64,000 nt of DNA from Barnesiella viscericola DSM 18177 (GCF_000512915.1 NZ_CP007034.1:2978001-3042000); one strand, 5' to 3'. Positions 25,333-37,273 are shown, counted from the stretch's first letter. A program made the numbers and translations. The notes: a model not told the origin generated them from the letters alone.

Positions 25333-26694
25333 ATGAACGTTTCACATCAAAACACCGACAACCTGAACGCCGTGATTTCGATTGAAATAACGAAAGCCGA
25401 TTATCAGGACAAAGTTGATAAATCTCTTCGCGCTTACGGGCAGAAAGCCAATATCCCCGGTTTCAGAAAGGGAAAAGTACCGTTCAGCATCCTCACGAAG
25501 ATGTTTGGAAAATCGGTTCGGGTAGAAGAGATAAACCGTTTGGTTTCAGAAGCTCTGTACAATTATATCCGCGACAACAAGCTCAATATCCTGGGCGAGC
25601 CGATGACGGCCGAAGACATGACGGTCGACCTCGATGCACAAGACGATTTCACCTTCCGTTTTGATGTAGCCCTGGCTCCCGAATTGGACGTGAAAGTCGA
25701 CAAAAAAATCAAGGTTCCCTACTACACGATTACCGTTGACGACGACATGGTAAAACGTCAGAACGAAGCCTTCCTGTCGCGCTTTGGCAAACAGGTTTCG
25801 GTCGACGAGTCGACCGACGAGCGCGACCTCATCAAGGGTTCGATGGTCGAGCTTGCCAGTGACGGCACTCCTCTCGAAGGCGGCATCACGGTAGAGAGCA
25901 CGATTGTTTCGCCCAACTACTTCAAGAGCGACGACGAGAAAGCCAAATTCGCCGGCGTGAAGAAGGGCGACAAGGTGGTGTTCAACCCCTCGAAGAGCTG
26001 CAACGCCTCGGTAGCCGAGCTCGCTTCGATGCTCAATACCGACAAGGAGAAAGCTGCCAATGTGACAGCCGACTTTGAGATGACAGTGACAGATATTACA
26101 CACCTGCAACCGGCCGAGTTGAACCAGGAGCTGTTCGACAACGTGTTCGGCAAAGACGTTGTAAAGAGCGAGGAGGAGTATTTCGCCAAATTGCGCGAGA
26201 TGATTGCCCGTCAGTTGGTTCCCGAAAGCGACTACAAGTTCTCGATCGACGCCCGTGCTGCTATCGAAAAAGCCGTAGGCGATTTCGAGTTACCCGACGC
26301 ATTCCTCAAACGCTGGTTGCTGGCTACCGACAAGGAGCGTAAGGCCGAGACCATCGACGACGATTACTCTCGCATGGTGCCCGACTTGAAATGGCAGCTG
26401 ATCAAGGAGCAAATCGTAAAACAGTTCGATATTCATGTCGACGACAACGATTTGAAAGCTCTGGCCAAACGGGTAGCTGCCAGCCAGTTCGCCCAATACG
26501 GCATGACCGGTGTGCCCGACGACGTACTCGAACGCTATGGCAACGAGATGCTGTCGAGCAAAGAGACCCGTTCGCGTCTCATCAACCAGGCTACCGAGCA
26601 AAAGATTCAAACCGCTATCAAGGAGTCGGTAACCCTCAACCACAAAGAGGTATCGATGGAGAAATTCCAGAAACTGTTTGAAACAGCCGAATAA
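25333..26694 (+). CDS. tig: Trigger factor (ribosome-associated chaperone)
   Basis: Trigger factor binds at the ribosome exit tunnel and shields nascent chains. The 453-residue protein has the N-terminal ribosome-binding loop with the signature GFRKGKVP (residues 43-50), preceded by SIEITKADYQDKVDKSLRAY. A middle domain in the FKBP position follows, and then a long helical chaperone domain to the C-terminus. The middle domain lacks obvious FKBP active-site residues, as is usual in Bacteroidetes trigger factors. It has its own promoter and terminator and precedes clpP-clpX, the classic tig-clpP-clpX order. Confidence 0.95.
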   Translation: MNVSHQNTDNLNAVISIEITKADYQDKVDKSLRAYGQKANIPGFRKGKVPFSILTKMFGKSVRVEEINRLVSEALYNYIRDNKLNILGEPMTAEDMTVDLDAQDDFTFRFDVALAPELDVKVDKKIKVPYYTITVDDDMVKRQNEAFLSRFGKQVSVDESTDERDLIKGSMVELASDGTPLEGGITVESTIVSPNYFKSDDEKAKFAGVKKGDKVVFNPSKSCNASVAELASMLNTDKEKAANVTADFEMTVTDITHLQPAELNQELFDNVFGKDVVKSEEEYFAKLREMIARQLVPESDYKFSIDARAAIEKAVGDFELPDAFLKRWLLATDKERKAETIDDDYSRMVPDLKWQLIKEQIVKQFDIHVDDNDLKALAKRVAASQFAQYGMTGVPDDVLERYGNEMLSSKETRSRLINQATEQKIQTAIKESVTLNHKEVSMEKFQKLFETAE

Positions 26695-26722
26695 AAAAGA
26701 GTTTGATATAAACCTTTTCAGA

Positions 26723-26755
26723 AGCCCCGGAACCTCTCGTTTTCGGGGCTTTTTG
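26723..26755 (+). terminator. Intrinsic terminator after tig
   Basis: The stem AGCCCCG (26723-26729) with CGGGGCT (26744-26750) is followed by TTTTT, 28 bases after the tig stop codon. Confidence 0.85.
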
Positions 26756-26860
26756 TCGCAGTGAGCTCCGCCCGGCAAGGGTGGTGGGGCAGGGGCTGCG
26801 CACGATATATTATTTTTTGTGAAAGATAAAGATAAAAAAGTAGGCCGCCTCCCGATTTTA

Positions 26861-26893
26861 TTTGGGGCATAACTGTTTTTATTTATATCTTTG
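26861..26893 (+). promoter_or_regulatory. Promoter of clpP-clpX
   Basis: TTTG (26861-26864), 21 bases, then TATCTTTG (26886-26893). It lies 40 bases upstream of the clpP start and after the tig terminator, so clpPX has its own start of transcription. Confidence 0.7.
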
Positions 26894-26932
26894 ACTGAAA
26901 ATAGGGATTGAAAACAATTAAAAAAGAAGTAT

Positions 26933-27613
26933 ATGATGACAAACGATTTTAGAAATTATGCGGTAAAGCATTTAGGAATGAATGGCCTTGCGCTGGATCA
27001 GTATGCACAGATTACCAGCAGCTACCTCTCTCCCACGATTATGGAAGAGCGCCAACTGAATGTGACACAGATGGACGTCTTCTCGCGTCTGATGATGGAC
27101 CGTATAATCTTTTTAGGAACGCCGATCGACGATTATACGGCCAACGTCATAGAGGCACAGTTGCTCTATCTCGACTCGGCCGACCCCGGTAAAGACATCT
27201 CTATCTATTTCAACACCCCGGGTGGGTCGGTCTACGCCGGCTTGGGCATCTACGATACCATGCAGTTCATCAGCTGCGACGTGTCGACCATCTGCACCGG
27301 TATGGCCGCCTCGATGGGAGCCGTGCTGCTGGTAGCCGGTACCAAGGGCAAACGCTTTGCGCTGAAACATTCGCGGGTGATGATACACCAGCCGATGGGC
27401 GGTGCACAAGGTCAGGCCTCCGATATTGAGATTACGGCCCGTGAGATACAGAAATTGAAGAAAGAACTCTATACGATTATCGCCGACCACTCGGGAAATC
27501 CTTACGAACGGGTAGAGAAAGACTCCGACCGCGACTACTGGATGACCGCCGCCGAAGCCAAGGAATATGGCATGATCGACGAGGTGTTGGTGAAATCACA
27601 GAAAACCATTTAA
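26933..27613 (+). CDS. clpP: ATP-dependent Clp protease proteolytic subunit ClpP
   Basis: ClpP forms the tetradecameric serine protease chamber that degrades substrates unfolded by ClpX. The 226 residues include the catalytic serine S127 in GMAASMGA and histidine H152 in RVMIHQP. The family segments [25 protein letters not shown] and [20 protein letters not shown] are also present. A short N-terminal propeptide-like stretch precedes the mature fold. A second ATG three bases downstream (26936) is equally possible as the start. clpX follows after three bases. Confidence 0.96.
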   Translation: MMTNDFRNYAVKHLGMNGLALDQYAQITSSYLSPTIMEERQLNVTQMDVFSRLMMDRIIFLGTPIDDYTANVIEAQLLYLDSADPGKDISIYFNTPGGSVYAGLGIYDTMQFISCDVSTICTGMAASMGAVLLVAGTKGKRFALKHSRVMIHQPMGGAQGQASDIEITAREIQKLKKELYTIIADHSGNPYERVEKDSDRDYWMTAAEAKEYGMIDEVLVKSQKTI

Positions 27614-27616
27614 ATC

Positions 27617-28846
27617 ATGGCGAAAAGCGAAAAATGTAGTTTCTGCGGACGAGGTGCGAACGAGGTACGGCTCCTGATGCCGGGCCGCGACGGCTGTATC
27701 TGCGACGAGTGCGCCGAACAGGCCTACCTCCTCTCCGAAGAGTATCTGCACAAGAAGAGAAAAAAGAATCCCAAGTGGGCCATCTCCCGGGAGGAGTTGC
27801 CCAAGCCCGACCAGATAAAAGCCTTCCTTGACGAGTATGTCATCGGGCAGGACGATGCCAAGCGTTACCTGGCTGTATCGGTCTACAACCACTACAAGCG
27901 CATCATGCAGGCCTCCGACGACAGTGACGACGTGGAAATTGAAAAGTCGAACATCATCATGGTGGGCCCCACGGGTACCGGCAAGACCTTGCTGGCCAAG
28001 ACGATTGCCCGTTTGCTCAAAGTGCCCTTCACCATTGTCGACGCCACCGTGCTCACCGAGGCCGGCTATGTGGGCGAGGATATCGAGAGCATTCTCACCC
28101 GTCTGCTTCAAGTGGCCGACTATGACGTCGAGGCTGCCGAGCGCGGCATCGTGTTTATCGACGAAATCGACAAGATAGCCCGCAAGAGCGACAACCCCTC
28201 GATTACCCGCGACGTGAGCGGCGAGGGCGTGCAGCAGGGATTATTGAAACTGCTCGAAGGTTCGATTGTGAACGTACCGCCCCAAGGCGGTCGCAAGCAC
28301 CCCGAGCAGAAGATGATTGCGGTGAACACCAAGAACATACTCTACATCTGCGGTGGAGCCTTCGACGGCATCGAACGCAAGATAGCCATGCGGCTCAACA
28401 CCCATGTGGTAGGTTACAACGGCGGAGGCAGCAACAGCCGGGTCGACCGCGACAATCTGTTGCAATACATCGCCCCGCAAGACTTGAAGGCCTATGGGCT
28501 TATCCCCGAAATCATCGGCCGTCTGCCCATACTCACCTACTTGCAGCCCCTCGACCGGGAGGCGTTGCGCCGCATTCTGGTCGAGCCCAAGAACTCGATT
28601 ATCAAGCAGTATGTCAAGCTGTTCGAGATGGACGGCGTGAAGCTCACCTTCGACGACGACATGCTCGACTATGTGGTCGACAAGGCCATCGAGTTCAAAC
28701 TGGGAGCCCGCGGATTGCGTTCGATTGTCGAGACGGTGATGATGGACGCCATGTATGAGACCCCTTCGTCGAACAAGAAGAAACTGCATATCACACGCAG
28801 CTATGCAGAAAAAAAATTGGAGAAAGCAAAACTATTGGCCGTATAA
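27617..28846 (+). CDS. clpX: ATP-dependent Clp protease ATP-binding subunit ClpX
   Basis: ClpX is the AAA+ unfoldase that feeds substrates to ClpP. The 409-residue protein has the N-terminal zinc-binding domain (C7, C10, C29, C32), Walker A GPTGTGKT at 117-124, Walker [12 protein letters not shown], and the sensor and arginine-finger region typical of the family (RFGLIPE-like [13 protein letters not shown]). The C-terminal domain contains [13 protein letters not shown]. It is directly coupled to clpP with a three-base gap. Confidence 0.97.
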   Translation: MAKSEKCSFCGRGANEVRLLMPGRDGCICDECAEQAYLLSEEYLHKKRKKNPKWAISREELPKPDQIKAFLDEYVIGQDDAKRYLAVSVYNHYKRIMQASDDSDDVEIEKSNIIMVGPTGTGKTLLAKTIARLLKVPFTIVDATVLTEAGYVGEDIESILTRLLQVADYDVEAAERGIVFIDEIDKIARKSDNPSITRDVSGEGVQQGLLKLLEGSIVNVPPQGGRKHPEQKMIAVNTKNILYICGGAFDGIERKIAMRLNTHVVGYNGGGSNSRVDRDNLLQYIAPQDLKAYGLIPEIIGRLPILTYLQPLDREALRRILVEPKNSIIKQYVKLFEMDGVKLTFDDDMLDYVVDKAIEFKLGARGLRSIVETVMMDAMYETPSSNKKKLHITRSYAEKKLEKAKLLAV

Positions 28847-28863
28847 AAAACAGCAGGAAAAAA

Positions 28864-28896
28864 TTTGGTAATTACGCAGAGTTGTTTATAAATTTG
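28864..28896 (+). promoter_or_regulatory. Promoter of recQ
   Basis: TTTG (28864-28867), 21 bases, then TAAATTTG (28889-28896), 50 bases before the recQ start. Confidence 0.65.
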
Positions 28897-28946
28897 TTAG
28901 ACCGATAAGAGTATCGGCCAAACAATAACGAGAAAGAGAGAACCGT

Positions 28947-31127
28947 ATGGCAAAAGAAGTAAATTTGACTGAGGAACTGAAAAAGAATTTCGGATTCGAT
29001 ACCTTCAAAGGAAATCAGGAAGCGATTATCAAGAATTTACTCGCCGGGAAAGATACGTTTGTATTGATGCCTACCGGAGGGGGTAAATCGCTTTGTTATC
29101 AACTCCCGTCCCTGATTCTCGACGGGACGGCCGTCGTGATTTCGCCTTTGATTGCCTTGATGAAGAACCAGGTCGATGCCATGCGGAATTTCAGTGCCGA
29201 GGACGGTGTGGCTCATTTTATAAACTCCTCGCTCAACAAAGCGGCAATCGATCAGGTGAAAAGCGATATATTGTCGGGAAAAACCAAATTGCTGTATGTA
29301 GCCCCCGAGTCGTTGACCAAGGAAGAGAATATCGATTTCCTGCGTCAGGTAAACATCTCGTTCTATGCCGTGGACGAGGCGCACTGTATCTCGGAGTGGG
29401 GACACGATTTTCGCCCCGAGTACCGTCGCATACGTCCTATTATCAACGAGATAGGAGTAAGGCCGGTTATCGCCCTCACGGCAACCGCCACCCCCAAGGT
29501 GCAGCACGATATCCAGAAAAACCTGGGCATGCTCGACGCTACGGTCTTCAAGTCGTCGTTCAACCGTCCCAACCTCTACTACGAGGTGCGACCCAAGACC
29601 GCGAATATCGACAAGGACATCATCAAATACATCAAGTCGCAGGAGGGCAAGTCGGGCATCATCTACTGCCTCAGCCGCAAGAAGGTGGAAGAGCTGGCCG
29701 AACTGTTGCAGGTCAACGGCATACGGGCGTTGCCCTACCATGCCGGCATGGACTCGGCCACCCGCACGCAGAACCAGGACGCATTCCTGCTCGAGAAAAT
29801 CGATGTCATCGTCGCCACGATAGCCTTTGGCATGGGAATCGACAAACCCGATGTGCGTTACGTCATACACTACGACATACCCAAGAGCCTTGAAGGCTAC
29901 TACCAGGAGACGGGACGTGCCGGACGAGACGGAGGAGAAGGCCAATGTATAACTTTTTATATCAATAAAGATTTGCAGAAACTCGAAAAGTTCATGCAGG
30001 GAAAACCCATCGCCGAGCAGGAGATCGGGAAGCAGTTGCTGCTCGAGACGGCAGCCTATGCCGAGTCGTCGCTCTGCCGGCGCAAGATTCTGTTGCACTA
30101 CTTTGGCGAGGAGTATGAAGAAGATAATTGTGGAAATTGTGATAATTGCCTAAATCCTAAAAAACAAGTGGAAGCAAAAGATCAACTCTGTGCGGTTCTT
30201 GAAACGATCATTGCACTGAAAGAGAAATTTAAAGCCGAATATGTGATCGATGTCTTGATGGGGAAGGAGACCAGCCAGGTACTTTCCTATCAGCACGAAG
30301 ACCTCGAAGTCTTCGGCAGCGGACAGGGCGAAGACGAGCGCACGTGGAACGCCGTGATTCGCCAGGCATTGATTGCCGGCTATATCGATAAGGATATTGA
30401 AAACTACGGATTGTTGAAGGTGACCAAAGCCGGGCACGCATTCCTGAAAAATCCGGTATCGTTCAAGATTGTGAAGGATGTCGATTTTGAGGAGATGGAA
30501 GAAGAGGTGCCCATGAAGGGTGGGGCCGCCTGTGCAGTCGATCCCGAGCTTTACGTCATACTCAAAGACCTCCGCAAGAAGATAGCCAAGCGGCTCGAAC
30601 TGCCCCCCTACGTCATCTTCCAGGACCCGTCGCTCGAAGCCATGGCCACCACCTATCCCATCACCCTCGAAGAGTTGCAGAATATTCCGGGTGTGGGTGC
30701 CGGTAAAGCCAAACGCTACGGCGAGGAGTTTATCAAGGTCATCAAGGCCCATGTCGAGGAGAACGAAATCGAACGGCCCGAAGACTTGCGGGTGCGCACC
30801 GTAGCCAACAAGTCGAAGTTGAAAGTATCGATAATCCAGGCCATCGACCGCAAGATAGCCCTCGACGAACTGGCCGAGTCGAAAGGACTGGAATTCAGCG
30901 AACTGCTCGACGAGATTGAAGCCATCGTCTACTCGGGTACCAAGATAAACATTGACTATTTCCTGCGCGAGATTATGGACGACGAGCACATCGACGACAT
31001 CTTCAACTATTTCAAGGAGAGCGAGAGCGACGACCTCGAAGCCGCCATCGAAGAGTTCGGTATGGAATACAGCGAGGAGGAGATACGGTTGATTCGCATC
31101 AAGTTCCTCTCCGAAATGGGAAATTAA
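28947..31127 (+). CDS. recQ: ATP-dependent DNA helicase RecQ
   Basis: RecQ is a 3'-5' helicase acting in recombination and replication-fork repair. The 726 residues hold Walker A PTGGGKSLCYQLP, the DExH box YAVDEAHCISEWGHDFRPEY, LTATATPKV, and motif VI QETGRAGRDG. The zinc-binding cysteines are C in SLCRRKIL and the run NCGNCDNC. A winged-helix RQC domain and an HRDC domain (RKKIAKRLELPPYVIF) follow. A further C-terminal extension (about 100 residues, acidic, ending EEEIRLIRIKFLSEMGN) matches the longer RecQ form seen in Bacteroidetes. It has its own promoter and terminator. Confidence 0.96.
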   Translation: MAKEVNLTEELKKNFGFDTFKGNQEAIIKNLLAGKDTFVLMPTGGGKSLCYQLPSLILDGTAVVISPLIALMKNQVDAMRNFSAEDGVAHFINSSLNKAAIDQVKSDILSGKTKLLYVAPESLTKEENIDFLRQVNISFYAVDEAHCISEWGHDFRPEYRRIRPIINEIGVRPVIALTATATPKVQHDIQKNLGMLDATVFKSSFNRPNLYYEVRPKTANIDKDIIKYIKSQEGKSGIIYCLSRKKVEELAELLQVNGIRALPYHAGMDSATRTQNQDAFLLEKIDVIVATIAFGMGIDKPDVRYVIHYDIPKSLEGYYQETGRAGRDGGEGQCITFYINKDLQKLEKFMQGKPIAEQEIGKQLLLETAAYAESSLCRRKILLHYFGEEYEEDNCGNCDNCLNPKKQVEAKDQLCAVLETIIALKEKFKAEYVIDVLMGKETSQVLSYQHEDLEVFGSGQGEDERTWNAVIRQALIAGYIDKDIENYGLLKVTKAGHAFLKNPVSFKIVKDVDFEEMEEEVPMKGGAACAVDPELYVILKDLRKKIAKRLELPPYVIFQDPSLEAMATTYPITLEELQNIPGVGAGKAKRYGEEFIKVIKAHVEENEIERPEDLRVRTVANKSKLKVSIIQAIDRKIALDELAESKGLEFSELLDEIEAIVYSGTKINIDYFLREIMDDEHIDDIFNYFKESESDDLEAAIEEFGMEYSEEEIRLIRIKFLSEMGN

Positions 31128-31150
31128 ACGACAATCGATTCAAATAGGGA

Positions 31151-31186
31151 CGGGGCTATCCGAGGAGGGGTAGCCCCGCTTTTTTA
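31151..31186 (+). terminator. Intrinsic terminator after recQ
   Basis: CGGGGCTA (31151-31158) pairs with TAGCCCCG (31171-31178), followed by CTTTTTTATT. It lies 24 bases after the recQ stop codon. Confidence 0.9.
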
Positions 31187-31316
31187 TTCGCTCACAGTCG
31201 GGTCGCAGGGGCGTCGGGGCAGACCGGTTTCATTAGGACAACCAGAGTTCGATTGACTCGTGCGATACCCGAGGCAGGCAGCAATAAATAATTAAAAAAT
31301 CTCCGAAACGGAATAG

Positions 31317-32846
<1,530 letters not shown>

Positions 32847-32872
32847 CGGGACGAAGAAATAATTTTTTGAAA

Positions 32873-32945
32873 AATGATACACTATTTTATCGGTCGCCAT
32901 ATAATTTTTTGAGGGTAGAATCGTTAAAATAGTGTATTATTTTTT
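32873..32945 (+). terminator. Long AT-rich inverted repeat after guaB (probable terminator)
   Basis: The 20-base arms 32873-32892 and 32922-32941 match with two mismatches, enclose a 29-base loop, and are followed by a run of T to 32945. Position after guaB and the T run favour a terminator, but arms this long and AT-rich could also bind a regulator of the downstream folding-factor genes. Confidence 0.6.
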
Positions 32946-32997
32946 GGATCATGTGGGACTGTTGTAGTCTCCATAAAAAACTAACGCATATAACACA

Positions 32998-34938
32998 ATG
33001 AAAAACAAATGGCTTGTAACGGCTTTACTGGCCGGTAATGCTTGGGCGTGGCTTTTGGCTGCCGATGTCGACCCGGTTATTATGAGAGTGAACAACAAGG
33101 ATATTCACAAATCGGAGTTTGAATACATCTACAACAAGAACAGCCAGCAGCAGATTGACCAAAAGTCACTCGACGAATACGTTACGCTGTTTAAGAACTA
33201 TAAACTCAAAGTGGCTGAGGCCGAGGCTTTGGGTATCGACACGACCGAAGCGTTCAAGAAAGAGTTGGCCGGATACCGCGAGGAGTTGGCCAAACCTTAC
33301 CTGATCGATGCCTCGGTCGACGACCGGTTGGCGCGTGAGGCTTATGACCGCATGAAGGAAGATGTAGAGGTAAGCCACATACTCATCGGTCTCCATGCCC
33401 GCACCCCTCAGGAGCGTGCGGCTGCCAAACAGAAGGCCGATTCGATATTGAACTGCATCAAGGCCGGTGAGGATTTCGGCACACTGGCCGAGAAATACAG
33501 CGAGGACGGTTCACGTCAGAACAAGGGCTATTTGGGCTTCATCAGAGGCGGACGTACTGTCTATCCGTTTGAAAAGGCCGCATTTGCCCTGCAACCCGGT
33601 CAGGTATCCGACGTGGTGGAGTCGCAGTTTGGCTACCACATCATCAAGGTGCACAGCCGTCGTCCCGACCCGGGAGAGTTCCTCTTTGCCCACATCATGG
33701 TCTTGGTACCGCGTAATGCTTCGGACGAAGTGAAGGCTCAGAAAGAGGCTGATGCTCGTGCCATTTATGAGGAGTTGAAAGCCGGGGCCGATTTTGCTAC
33801 GTTGGCCAAAGAGCGTTCGGACGATAAAGGTACGGCCGTGCGGGGTGGCGAATTGCCCTGGGTGAGCTGTGGACAGTTTGTCAAGGAGTTTGAAGATGCT
33901 GCTTTTGCCCTGAAAAACAAAGGCGACATCACCGAACCCGTGTTGTCGCCCTACGGTTGGCACATCATCAAGTTGCTCGACAAGCGCGACATCAAGCCCT
34001 TTGAGCAGATGCGTCCCGACATCGTGCGCATGATGGCTCGCGACGAACGTGGCGGCATGGCTCGCGCTGCCATGGTGACGAAGCTGAAAGGCGAATACGG
34101 TTTCTCACTGGACGAGGCCCAACAGGATAAACTGGTGAAACTGGCCCAGGCAATGGGTAAGGTCGATTCGGCCTACATTGCAGCCATTCAAACCGATCAA
34201 AGCCCGTTGTTCTCATTCCAGAATCACACCTATACCGTAGCCGACTTTGCCGGATTCCTGCCCAAGGGCCGCACGGTATCGGTCAATGCTCCCGACTATG
34301 TGACTTCGATGGTCGGTGTTATGGCCGACAAGGAGATACTGGACTACGAAAAGAGCCGGTTGGAAGAGAAATACCCCGATTTCCGCAACCTCATGAACGA
34401 ATATCGCGACGGCATGCTGCTGTTCGAAGTCAGCAACCGCGAGGTGTGGGAAAAGGCTTCGCAGGATACCCAGGGCTTGCAGAAATATTTCAAGAAAAAC
34501 CGCAAGAAATACAAATGGGATAAACCTCATTACAAAGGATTCGTGCTTCAATGCGATGACGACACGACCGCTACGGCCGTCAAGAAACGCATGAAGAAAC
34601 TCGATGCCGACTCGGTCATCGTGGTACTCACGCGCGAGTTCAACACCGACTCGCTCACCCGGGTGAAAATCGAACGCGGCCTTTTTGTCGAGGGCGAGAA
34701 TCCCTGGGTAGACCAACTGGTATTCAAAGGCGCTCCCGCCAAGGTCGACGAGAAATTGCCGGTTGTCTTCGTGTCGGGCAAACTGTTGAAGAAATATCCC
34801 GAGTCCTATACCGACGTGCGCGGACAGGTAACGGCCGATTATCAGACCTACCTCGAAAAAGTCTGGGTCGAGAATCTGAATAAAAAGTACCCGGTAGAAA
34901 TAAATGAAGATGTTCTAAAAACCGTTAACAAGCAATAG
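32998..34938 (+). CDS. Periplasmic peptidyl-prolyl isomerase with two parvulin domains (PpiC/SurA type)
   Basis: A 646-residue secreted folding factor. After a signal peptide (to about residue 22, LLAAD) comes a SurA-N-like helical segment (VIMRVNNKDIHKSEFEYIYN). Two PpiC rotamase domains follow: the first includes VSHILIGLHARTP and SQFGYHIIKVHSR, the second FLFAHIMVLVPR and SPYGWHIIKLLDKR. A long unassigned C-terminal half (about residues 340-646) is rich in charged helices. It likely assists outer-membrane protein folding. It is the first of a run of four envelope genes that continues to the OstA-like gene. Confidence 0.88.
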   Translation: MKNKWLVTALLAGNAWAWLLAADVDPVIMRVNNKDIHKSEFEYIYNKNSQQQIDQKSLDEYVTLFKNYKLKVAEAEALGIDTTEAFKKELAGYREELAKPYLIDASVDDRLAREAYDRMKEDVEVSHILIGLHARTPQERAAAKQKADSILNCIKAGEDFGTLAEKYSEDGSRQNKGYLGFIRGGRTVYPFEKAAFALQPGQVSDVVESQFGYHIIKVHSRRPDPGEFLFAHIMVLVPRNASDEVKAQKEADARAIYEELKAGADFATLAKERSDDKGTAVRGGELPWVSCGQFVKEFEDAAFALKNKGDITEPVLSPYGWHIIKLLDKRDIKPFEQMRPDIVRMMARDERGGMARAAMVTKLKGEYGFSLDEAQQDKLVKLAQAMGKVDSAYIAAIQTDQSPLFSFQNHTYTVADFAGFLPKGRTVSVNAPDYVTSMVGVMADKEILDYEKSRLEEKYPDFRNLMNEYRDGMLLFEVSNREVWEKASQDTQGLQKYFKKNRKKYKWDKPHYKGFVLQCDDDTTATAVKKRMKKLDADSVIVVLTREFNTDSLTRVKIERGLFVEGENPWVDQLVFKGAPAKVDEKLPVVFVSGKLLKKYPESYTDVRGQVTADYQTYLEKVWVENLNKKYPVEINEDVLKTVNKQ

Positions 34939-34993
34939 AAAGTAGTTATTTAGTCGTATTTTAGCGAATATTTAACTCGACAGAGATATAAGA

Positions 34994-35884
34994 ATGTTCA
35001 CAAGACCGGTACTTGTATGGATTGTCCTGTTTTCGGCATGCCTTTTCACGGCGTGCCGAAATGGGTTACAGGGAGGCGGAGAGGCGTTGGTGCAGGTGGG
35101 CGACAAGACCTTGTCGCGTCAGGAGCTGCTCGACGCCATGCCCGAGGGGCTCTCGCCGGCCGACAGTGCCGAGTTTGCCGACAAGTACATACGCAGTTGG
35201 ATTGACGACGAACTGCTCTACCGGGTGGCACAGAAAAACATTCCCGACATGGAGCGTATCGATGCGCTGGTCGAGAAATACAAGCGCGACCTGGTCATCT
35301 TCGAGTACCGCAAGCGGCTGCTCAGCGAGCGGGTGGACAAGGAGTTCGACGAGCAGGAGTTGGCCGACTATTACGAGAAGAACTCCGACAAGTTCCGGTT
35401 GCGCGAAGCCATTCTCAAAGGCCTTTTTGTGAAAGTTCCCGAGACGGCCCCCAACATTGCACAACTGAAAAAGTGGTACTGCTCGACCAAACCCGACGGG
35501 GTGGAGAAAATCGAAAAGTATGCCTTGAAAAATGTGGTTATCTACGACTATTTCTACGACCGGTGGATTCCCTTTGAAGAGGTTGTGAACAATATCCCCT
35601 ACGAGTTTGGCAAGCCCGAAACCTTTTTGAAGACACACCCCAAACTCGAATTCAACAAAAACGGGTATTGGTATTTGCTGAATATTACCGAGTACCGTGT
35701 GGCGGGCGAGGTCATGCCTTACGATTTTGCCAAGCCGCAGATTCAGGAGATTCTCGCCAACAGCAGCCGCCTCGCCTTCAATCGCGAGTTGGAAGAGAGT
35801 CTCTATAACGACGCCGAGAAATCGGGCGAGATAAAGTGGCTGTACAAGCAGGACGACCCTGAAAAAAATGACAGTATAAAATAA
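34994..35884 (+). CDS. SurA-N-like lipoprotein lacking a parvulin domain
   Basis: This 296-residue protein has a lipoprotein signal (FSACLFTAC, lipidated cysteine at residue 21). A SurA-like chaperone segment follows: ALVQVGDKTLSRQELLDAMPEG and a long helical region with YIRSWIDDELLYRVAQKN. I find no PpiC motif such as HILI or GYHII. The C-terminal part keeps the beta-rich position of such a domain (GYWYLLNITEYRVAGEV) but not its active-site features. It therefore looks like a chaperone relative without isomerase activity, lying between two PpiC proteins. Partner and client are unknown. Confidence 0.7.
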   Translation: MFTRPVLVWIVLFSACLFTACRNGLQGGGEALVQVGDKTLSRQELLDAMPEGLSPADSAEFADKYIRSWIDDELLYRVAQKNIPDMERIDALVEKYKRDLVIFEYRKRLLSERVDKEFDEQELADYYEKNSDKFRLREAILKGLFVKVPETAPNIAQLKKWYCSTKPDGVEKIEKYALKNVVIYDYFYDRWIPFEEVVNNIPYEFGKPETFLKTHPKLEFNKNGYWYLLNITEYRVAGEVMPYDFAKPQIQEILANSSRLAFNRELEESLYNDAEKSGEIKWLYKQDDPEKNDSIK

Positions 35885-35896
35885 TGTTTTTGAAAT

Positions 35897-37264
35897 ATGC
35901 GTAAACTTACTGATTGGCTTTTGGTTTTCTTCGTGGCAGTAGCCGTGGCTCTGCCGGTTTTTGCCGATGACGACGACAACGTTATCGACGAGGTCGTATG
36001 GGTAGTGGGCGACGAAGCCATCTACAAGTCGGAGGTCGAAGAGCAGTATCGCCAGATGCAATATGACGGGCAGCGTATCGACGGTGACCCCTATTGTGTG
36101 ATTCCCGAGCAGCTGGCCGTACAGAAACTCTTCCTGCACCAAGCCAAACTCGATACGATTACGGTGCCCGACGCCACGGTCTTCCAGCAGGTCGAGGCCC
36201 GTATCAATTACCTCATTGCCAATATCGGCTCGAAAGAGAAGATGGAGGAGTATTTCAAAAAACCGGTTACCGAGATTCGGGAAGAGCTGGCCAGTCTCAT
36301 TCGCGACCAGGGAACCGTGCAGGAGGTACAGCGCACGCTGGTGAAGGATCTCAAAATCACACCGGCCGAGGTGCGTAAGTTCTACAACCAGTTGCCGGTC
36401 GACAGTATTCCCTACATACCTATGCAGGTCGAGGTGCAGATCATAACCCTCAACCCCAAGGTGCCGCAACAGGAGATTGACAACGTGAAGGCTCGTTTGC
36501 GCGATTTCAGCGAACAAGTCAACAAGGGTGAACGTGATTTCTCGACACTGGCCGTGCTCTACTCCGAGGATAGAGGTTCGGCCATGATGGGCGGAGAGTT
36601 GGGTTTCATGAGCAAGAGCAGTCTGGTTCCCGAGTTTGCCAATGTCGCCTTCAACCTGAACGACCCCAAGAAGGTGTCGAAAATTGTCGAGACCGAGTAT
36701 GGATACCACATCATACAGCTTATCGAGAAGCGGGGCGACCGCATCAACGTGCGTCACATTCTGTTGCGTCCCCATGTCTCCGAAAAGGATATATCCGATG
36801 CGCTGGTACGTCTCGATTCCCTGCGCACCGACCTGGTGGACAAGAAGTTTACCTTCGACGAGGTAACTCAATATGTGTCGCAGGACAAGGATACGCGCAA
36901 CAACAAGGGGTTGATGGTAAACCCGCAGACGGGCAATCCCCGGTTTGAGATGGGGCAGCTCCCTCAGGACGTGGCCAAAGTGGTGGCCGACATGCAGGTG
37001 GGCGATATTTCGAAACCTTTTGTGATGACCGACGAACGTAAGAACAAGGAGGTGGTGGCTATCGTGAAGTTAAAAAACCGTATCGAAGGACACAAAGCCA
37101 ACATGTCGGACGACTATCAGACCCTCAAAACTATTGTGGAGGAGCGGAAACGGACAGAGATTCTGAACGACTGGCTGGCCAAGAAGCAGAGCGAAACCTA
37201 TATCCGCATCAAGGAGGGCTGGCGAAACTGCGAGTTCAAATATGACGGTTGGATTAAGCAATAA
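35897..37264 (+). CDS. surA: SurA-like periplasmic chaperone / peptidyl-prolyl isomerase
   Basis: A 455-residue periplasmic protein with a type I signal peptide (VALPVFADDDDN). The SurA N-terminal chaperone module begins IDEVVWVVGDEAIYKSEVEEQYRQM. The first parvulin domain includes MQVEVQIITLNPK...ETEYGYHIIQLIEKRG; the second starts INVRHILLRPHVSEKD. SurA escorts outer-membrane beta-barrels to the BAM complex. It starts 12 bases after the lipoprotein gene and is followed after 9 bases by the OstA-like gene, so the four genes form one envelope-assembly unit. Confidence 0.9.
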   Translation: MRKLTDWLLVFFVAVAVALPVFADDDDNVIDEVVWVVGDEAIYKSEVEEQYRQMQYDGQRIDGDPYCVIPEQLAVQKLFLHQAKLDTITVPDATVFQQVEARINYLIANIGSKEKMEEYFKKPVTEIREELASLIRDQGTVQEVQRTLVKDLKITPAEVRKFYNQLPVDSIPYIPMQVEVQIITLNPKVPQQEIDNVKARLRDFSEQVNKGERDFSTLAVLYSEDRGSAMMGGELGFMSKSSLVPEFANVAFNLNDPKKVSKIVETEYGYHIIQLIEKRGDRINVRHILLRPHVSEKDISDALVRLDSLRTDLVDKKFTFDEVTQYVSQDKDTRNNKGLMVNPQTGNPRFEMGQLPQDVAKVVADMQVGDISKPFVMTDERKNKEVVAIVKLKNRIEGHKANMSDDYQTLKTIVEERKRTEILNDWLAKKQSETYIRIKEGWRNCEFKYDGWIKQ

Positions 37265-37273
37265 GAGAGGCCT

